A DNA stretch of 64,000 nt from positions 62,001 to 126,000 of the forward strand of contig CAZCOG010000002.1 in assembly GCA_964500445.1 (NCBI GenBank), given 5' to 3'. A program made the translations under genes and the position numbers. Below are positions 61,487-64,000 of the stretch, piece after piece. The notes beneath the pieces were generated by a model. The model searched no databases and had not been told where the DNA came from. It saw only the letters and a program-made list of their open reading frames with translations. This DNA is from Persicitalea sp964500445. Lineage in GTDB: Bacteria > Bacteroidota > Bacteroidia > Cytophagales > Spirosomataceae. Numbering within the stretch: the first letter of the stretch is position 1; every line of letters starts with the position of its first letter.

Positions 61487-61756
61487 TTAATACTCCGCAA
61501 ACTGCTCGTCCTCGTAGCACCACAGCCACTGCTCGCCCGGCTCGGCAGAGGCCACCACGGGATGGCCAACTTCGTGGAAGTGCGCCGTGGCGTGGCGGTT
61601 CGGAGATGAATCGCAGCAGAGCGTAACGCCGCATTCCTGGCAGGTGCGAAGGTGTAGCCAACGGCCCCCGATTTTTATGCATTCTTCGCAGACACGCTGC
61701 TTCGCTGTCTTGATTTCTTCAATCGCGGTCAGGTGATTACAAAGTTTCTCAGCCAT
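61487..61756 (-). CDS. UBP-type zinc-finger protein
   Basis: An 89-residue cytoplasmic protein; the ATG at 61756 was chosen because AEKLCNHLTAIEEIK is the usual family start. Zinc ligands are visible in CNHL, CEECIKIGGRWLHLRTCQEC, CCDSSPNRHATAHFHEVGHP, the C/H pattern of a ubiquitin-hydrolase (ZnF-UBP) finger. In eukaryotes this finger binds the C-terminal tail of ubiquitin; in bacteria the ligand is unknown. It lies 95 nt after the receiver-oxidoreductase gene on the same strand, a pairing I recall from other bacteria. Confidence 0.9.
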   Translation of the reverse strand: MAEKLCNHLTAIEEIKTAKQRVCEECIKIGGRWLHLRTCQECGVTLCCDSSPNRHATAHFHEVGHPVVASAEPGEQWLWCYEDEQFAEY

Positions 61757-61764
61757 GTTATTCA

Positions 61765-61785
61765 ATGGATAATTGATAGTGGACA
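61765..61785 (-). repeat. Heptad leader of the UBP zinc-finger gene
   Basis: TGTCCAC, TATCAAT and TATCCAT follow on the minus strand, then TGAATAAC before the ATG. Over 26 bases it matches the leader of the receiver-oxidoreductase gene (63513) at 22 positions. Confidence 0.55.
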
Positions 61786-61851
61786 ATTCGCTTGCTTTCG
61801 AGGCTAGAAAAAGCGGACAGTAAAATGCCGACCGCCGGACCGAGCCAAAGC

Positions 61852-63513
61852 CTACATTTCCGCCAGGTACTTGTGCACAAAACTAATGGCCATCGCACCC
61901 TCGCCGACGGCGGAGGCGACGCGGTTCATGGCTGAGGCCCTGACGTCGCCCGCTGCAAATACACCCGGTACGCAGGTTTCGAGGGTATAGGGTTCACGTT
62001 TTTTCTTCCAGATTTTCTTGTAATCGGGGTAGTTGACCAAGGCCCGACCCGTTTCAATGAAGCCGCGCTTGTCGATAAGCATTTCCGTATTGATCCACTC
62101 CGTGTAGGGCTTGGAACCAATGAAAATAAATAGCGCATCCGCCTCTACCGGCCGGGTGCTGGAATCGTTCAAATCTTCCAGTACCAATTCCTGCAAATGC
62201 CCGTCGCCTTTGGCTTCCACGATTTCGGTGCAGGGCAGCAGGTGTATGTTGTCGGTAGCGTCGATCTGGTCGATCAGATAGGACGACATGGTGGCGGCCA
62301 AATCCGGCTTGCGAATTACAATATAAACGTTCTTGGCAAATTGCGAAAGGTACATTGCGCCCTGTCCGGCAGAATTTCCGCCGCCCACAATGTATACTTC
62401 CTTATTGCGGCAGGCGTTGGCCTCGGTAGTGGCGGCTCCGTAGTAAACCCCCGCGCCGGTGAAGTTTTCTACGCCCTGTGTTTCCAGCTTGCGGTAGTTG
62501 ACACCCGTCGTGATGACGATACTCTTGGTATTCACCGTATTGCCGTTACCCAGCGTCAGGATTTTGTAGTTGTCTTTAATTTCGATGCCTACCACCTCCT
62601 CGGGCGACATGAAATCTACCCCGAAACGTGTGGCCTGGGTGATAGCGCGGCGCGAAAGTTCGGCCCCGCTCAAGCCCGACGGAAAGCCGAGATAGTTTTC
62701 GATCCGCGAACTCGTTCCCGCCTGTCCGCCGGGAGCGCGCTTCTCGATCATCAGCGTTTTCAAGCCCTCTGACCCGCCATATACCGCCGCCGATAGCCCC
62801 GCCGGCCCCGCGCCGATGATGACAACGTCGTACATTTCATGGGTAGTTTGCAGGCTAAGGCCCAATTTTTCGGAGATGGTCCGTAGTTCGGGCTGCACCA
62901 GAAAACTACCATCTTCAAAAAATACGAATGGGGCGTCCTTGGCTTCCAGATTATTGAGCGCCATGAGTTCCTGACCACGCTCATTGGTTTCGAGGTCGTA
63001 CCACTGGTAAGGATGAAGATTTCCCGACAGAAAATCCTTGATTTCGTGAGATTTGGGTGAAAACTGGTAGCCAATAACCCGGATGCCGTCGAACTCAGGA
63101 ATATTATGCATCTGCCAGTCTTCCAGCAAGTCGTTCAGCACGGGGTACATCTTCTCTTCGGGAGGATTCCAGGGCTTCATCAGGTAGTAGTCCAGCTGCA
63201 CGTCGTTGATGGCCTTGATCGCCGCATCGGTGTCGGAGTAGGCCGTCAGCAGCACCCGCTTGGCGTGGGGGAAAATCTTCTTTGCTTCTGTAAGATAGTC
63301 GACGCCGAGCATCTGGGGCATCCTTTGGTCTGAAACGAAGAGGGCCACGGTCTCGTTTTTCTGCTTCAGATCTTTCAACGCGTCCAGCGCTTCCCGCGCC
63401 GAATCGGTACTCATGACTTTATATTCTTTGCGATACTGGCTGCGCAGGTCGCGGGTCAGGGCGCGAAGTACCTGCGCGTCGTCGTCAACGGCAATAATGA
63501 TGGGCTGCTTCAT
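61852..63513 (-). CDS. Receiver / glutaredoxin-like / thioredoxin-reductase-like fusion
   Basis: A 553-residue cytoplasmic fusion. Residues 1-125 are a response-regulator receiver with all key residues: Asp pair in IAVDDDAQ, phospho-acceptor Asp in LFVSDQRMP, Thr in LLTAYSD and Lys in YLMKPW. Residues about 140-225 look like a glutaredoxin fold whose CxxC is replaced (QFSPKSHEIKDFL). Residues about 230-553 form a thioredoxin-reductase-like flavoprotein with FAD motif VIIGAGPAGLSAAVY and NADPH loop VYIVGGGNSAGQGAMYL, but GVYYGAATTEA replaces the usual CxxC. So disulfide transfer is unlikely; it may sense NAD(P)H or oxygen. The neighbouring histidine kinase is its likely partner. Confidence 0.9.
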   Translation of the reverse strand: MKQPIIIAVDDDAQVLRALTRDLRSQYRKEYKVMSTDSAREALDALKDLKQKNETVALFVSDQRMPQMLGVDYLTEAKKIFPHAKRVLLTAYSDTDAAIKAINDVQLDYYLMKPWNPPEEKMYPVLNDLLEDWQMHNIPEFDGIRVIGYQFSPKSHEIKDFLSGNLHPYQWYDLETNERGQELMALNNLEAKDAPFVFFEDGSFLVQPELRTISEKLGLSLQTTHEMYDVVIIGAGPAGLSAAVYGGSEGLKTLMIEKRAPGGQAGTSSRIENYLGFPSGLSGAELSRRAITQATRFGVDFMSPEEVVGIEIKDNYKILTLGNGNTVNTKSIVITTGVNYRKLETQGVENFTGAGVYYGAATTEANACRNKEVYIVGGGNSAGQGAMYLSQFAKNVYIVIRKPDLAATMSSYLIDQIDATDNIHLLPCTEIVEAKGDGHLQELVLEDLNDSSTRPVEADALFIFIGSKPYTEWINTEMLIDKRGFIETGRALVNYPDYKKIWKKKREPYTLETCVPGVFAAGDVRASAMNRVASAVGEGAMAISFVHKYLAEM

Positions 63514-63516
63514 TCA

Positions 63517-63544
63517 ATGGAGGGTTGATGGTGGACAGTTGACA
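63517..63544 (-). repeat. Heptad leader of the receiver-oxidoreductase gene
   Basis: On the minus strand TGTCAAC, TGTCCAC, CATCAAC and CCTCCAT follow without gaps, then TGA and the ATG. It is the best example of 7-nt periodicity with the pattern nnTCnAC. Confidence 0.65.
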
Positions 63545-63634
63545 ATGAACAGTGTCCCTGGATTCAGTTTTTTCAACAAAAATAGTATTTAAAAAATCAG
63601 GCAGCTGTGGCTGAATTCTTTTATTCAAAGTACT

Positions 63635-64000
63635 TCACTCAATCGGCAGACAGACGTTAAACTCCGTATGCCCCGGCCGGGAATTAACTTTGATTTGTCC
63701 GTTATGACGCTTGACGATGTTCTGAGCGATTTCTAGACCCAGGCCGCTGCCTTTGCCAATTTCTTTGGTAGTGAAAAATGGATCAAAAATTTGTTCAAGT
63801 ACCTCTGCCGGAATACCGCTGCCGTTGTCGATTACTTTGGTAATGACAAATTCGCGATCCTGCCGTGACTCGATGCGGATTTCGCCCGCTTCGGGCAGGG
63901 CGTCGATGGCATTGTCAATGAGGTTGGTCCACACCTGATTCATTTCGCCCGGACTGACGCATACTTTGGGCAGGTCGTCGGGCATGTCCACATCCACTTT
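63635..64000 (-). CDS. Sensor histidine kinase, C-terminal part (cut by window edge)
   Basis: The frame is open to the window edge, so only the last 121 or so residues are seen. They form the HATPase domain: N box NQVWTNLIDNAIDALP, G1 VIDNGSGIP, F box FDPFFTTKE and G2 GKGSGLGLEIAQNIVKRHNG, all intact, so the kinase should bind ATP. Sensor and His-phosphotransfer regions lie beyond the edge. It is transcribed toward the receiver-oxidoreductase gene with a 121-nt gap and is the probable donor of its phosphoryl group. Confidence 0.92.
   Translation of the reverse strand, partial: KVDVDMPDDLPKVCVSPGEMNQVWTNLIDNAIDALPEAGEIRIESRQDREFVITKVIDNGSGIPAEVLEQIFDPFFTTKEIGKGSGLGLEIAQNIVKRHNGQIKVNSRPGHTEFNVCLPIE

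Overview
The window looks like a chromosome segment of a Bacteroidota bacterium of the order Cytophagales (Spirosomaceae-like; Dyadobacter or Spirosoma relatives are plausible, but genus is a guess). Supporting signs: TAnnTTTG-type -7 promoter boxes, A/C-rich leaders without Shine-Dalgarno sites, many small secreted proteins and lipoproteins, Tat-exported Gfo/Idh/MocA and sugar-isomerase proteins, a bacillithiol-type YtxJ protein, a PcrB prenylglyceryl phosphate synthase, a carotenoid cyclase and TPR-membrane-LuxR regulators. No rRNA, tRNA, CRISPR array, prophage or insertion sequence was seen.

Layout. 0-6 kb: VOC protein, secreted phosphodiesterase and a tricorn-like S41 protease. 6-7.6 kb: an AT-rich HARE-HTH/PD-(D/E)XK protein and a frameshifted MscS channel gene. 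7.6-21.9 kb: envelope proteins, a thermolysin-like M4 protease, a CrtO-like membrane protein, a GIY-YIG protein, peptidase and amidohydrolase genes, a fused alpha/beta-hydrolase plus SGNH esterase, and an oxidoreductase. 21.9-31.9 kb: housekeeping genes (rsgA, waaA, ytxJ, osmC-type, lipA, crtY, metK). 32-43 kb: nicotinamidase-like, FAD amine-oxidase-like, alpha/beta hydrolase, CBS protein, a sugar isomerase/oxidoreductase pair, oligopeptidase B, M28 peptidase and a 59-residue Met-rich lipoprotein. 43.4-47.5 kb: a minus-strand run hisH-hisA-hisF-hisIE, a membrane protein and pcrB. 47.6-49.5 kb: a candidate small RNA, DUF72 and GNAT genes. 49.6-57.3 kb: a mosaic accessory region. 57.4-64 kb: outer-membrane protein, DUF4153 protein, ChbG-type deacetylase, and a UBP zinc finger / receiver-oxidoreductase fusion / histidine kinase cluster cut by the window edge.

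The most unusual part is 49.6-57.3 kb. An AT-rich membrane-protein gene lies between integron-attC-like imperfect palindromes. A cholesterol-dependent-cytolysin family lipoprotein gene, a 52-residue coiled-coil gene and a TPR-LuxR regulator gene form one transcription unit. The unit is bracketed by 3' fragments of a GNAT gene and an amidohydrolase gene whose intact copies lie on opposite sides, as if it had entered by a duplication or single-crossover event.

Across the window two sequence habits stand out. At least nine unrelated genes start right after a heptad-periodic, G-poor leader (units like TGTCAAC or ATTCATC), and the palindrome GTAC is strongly over-represented.
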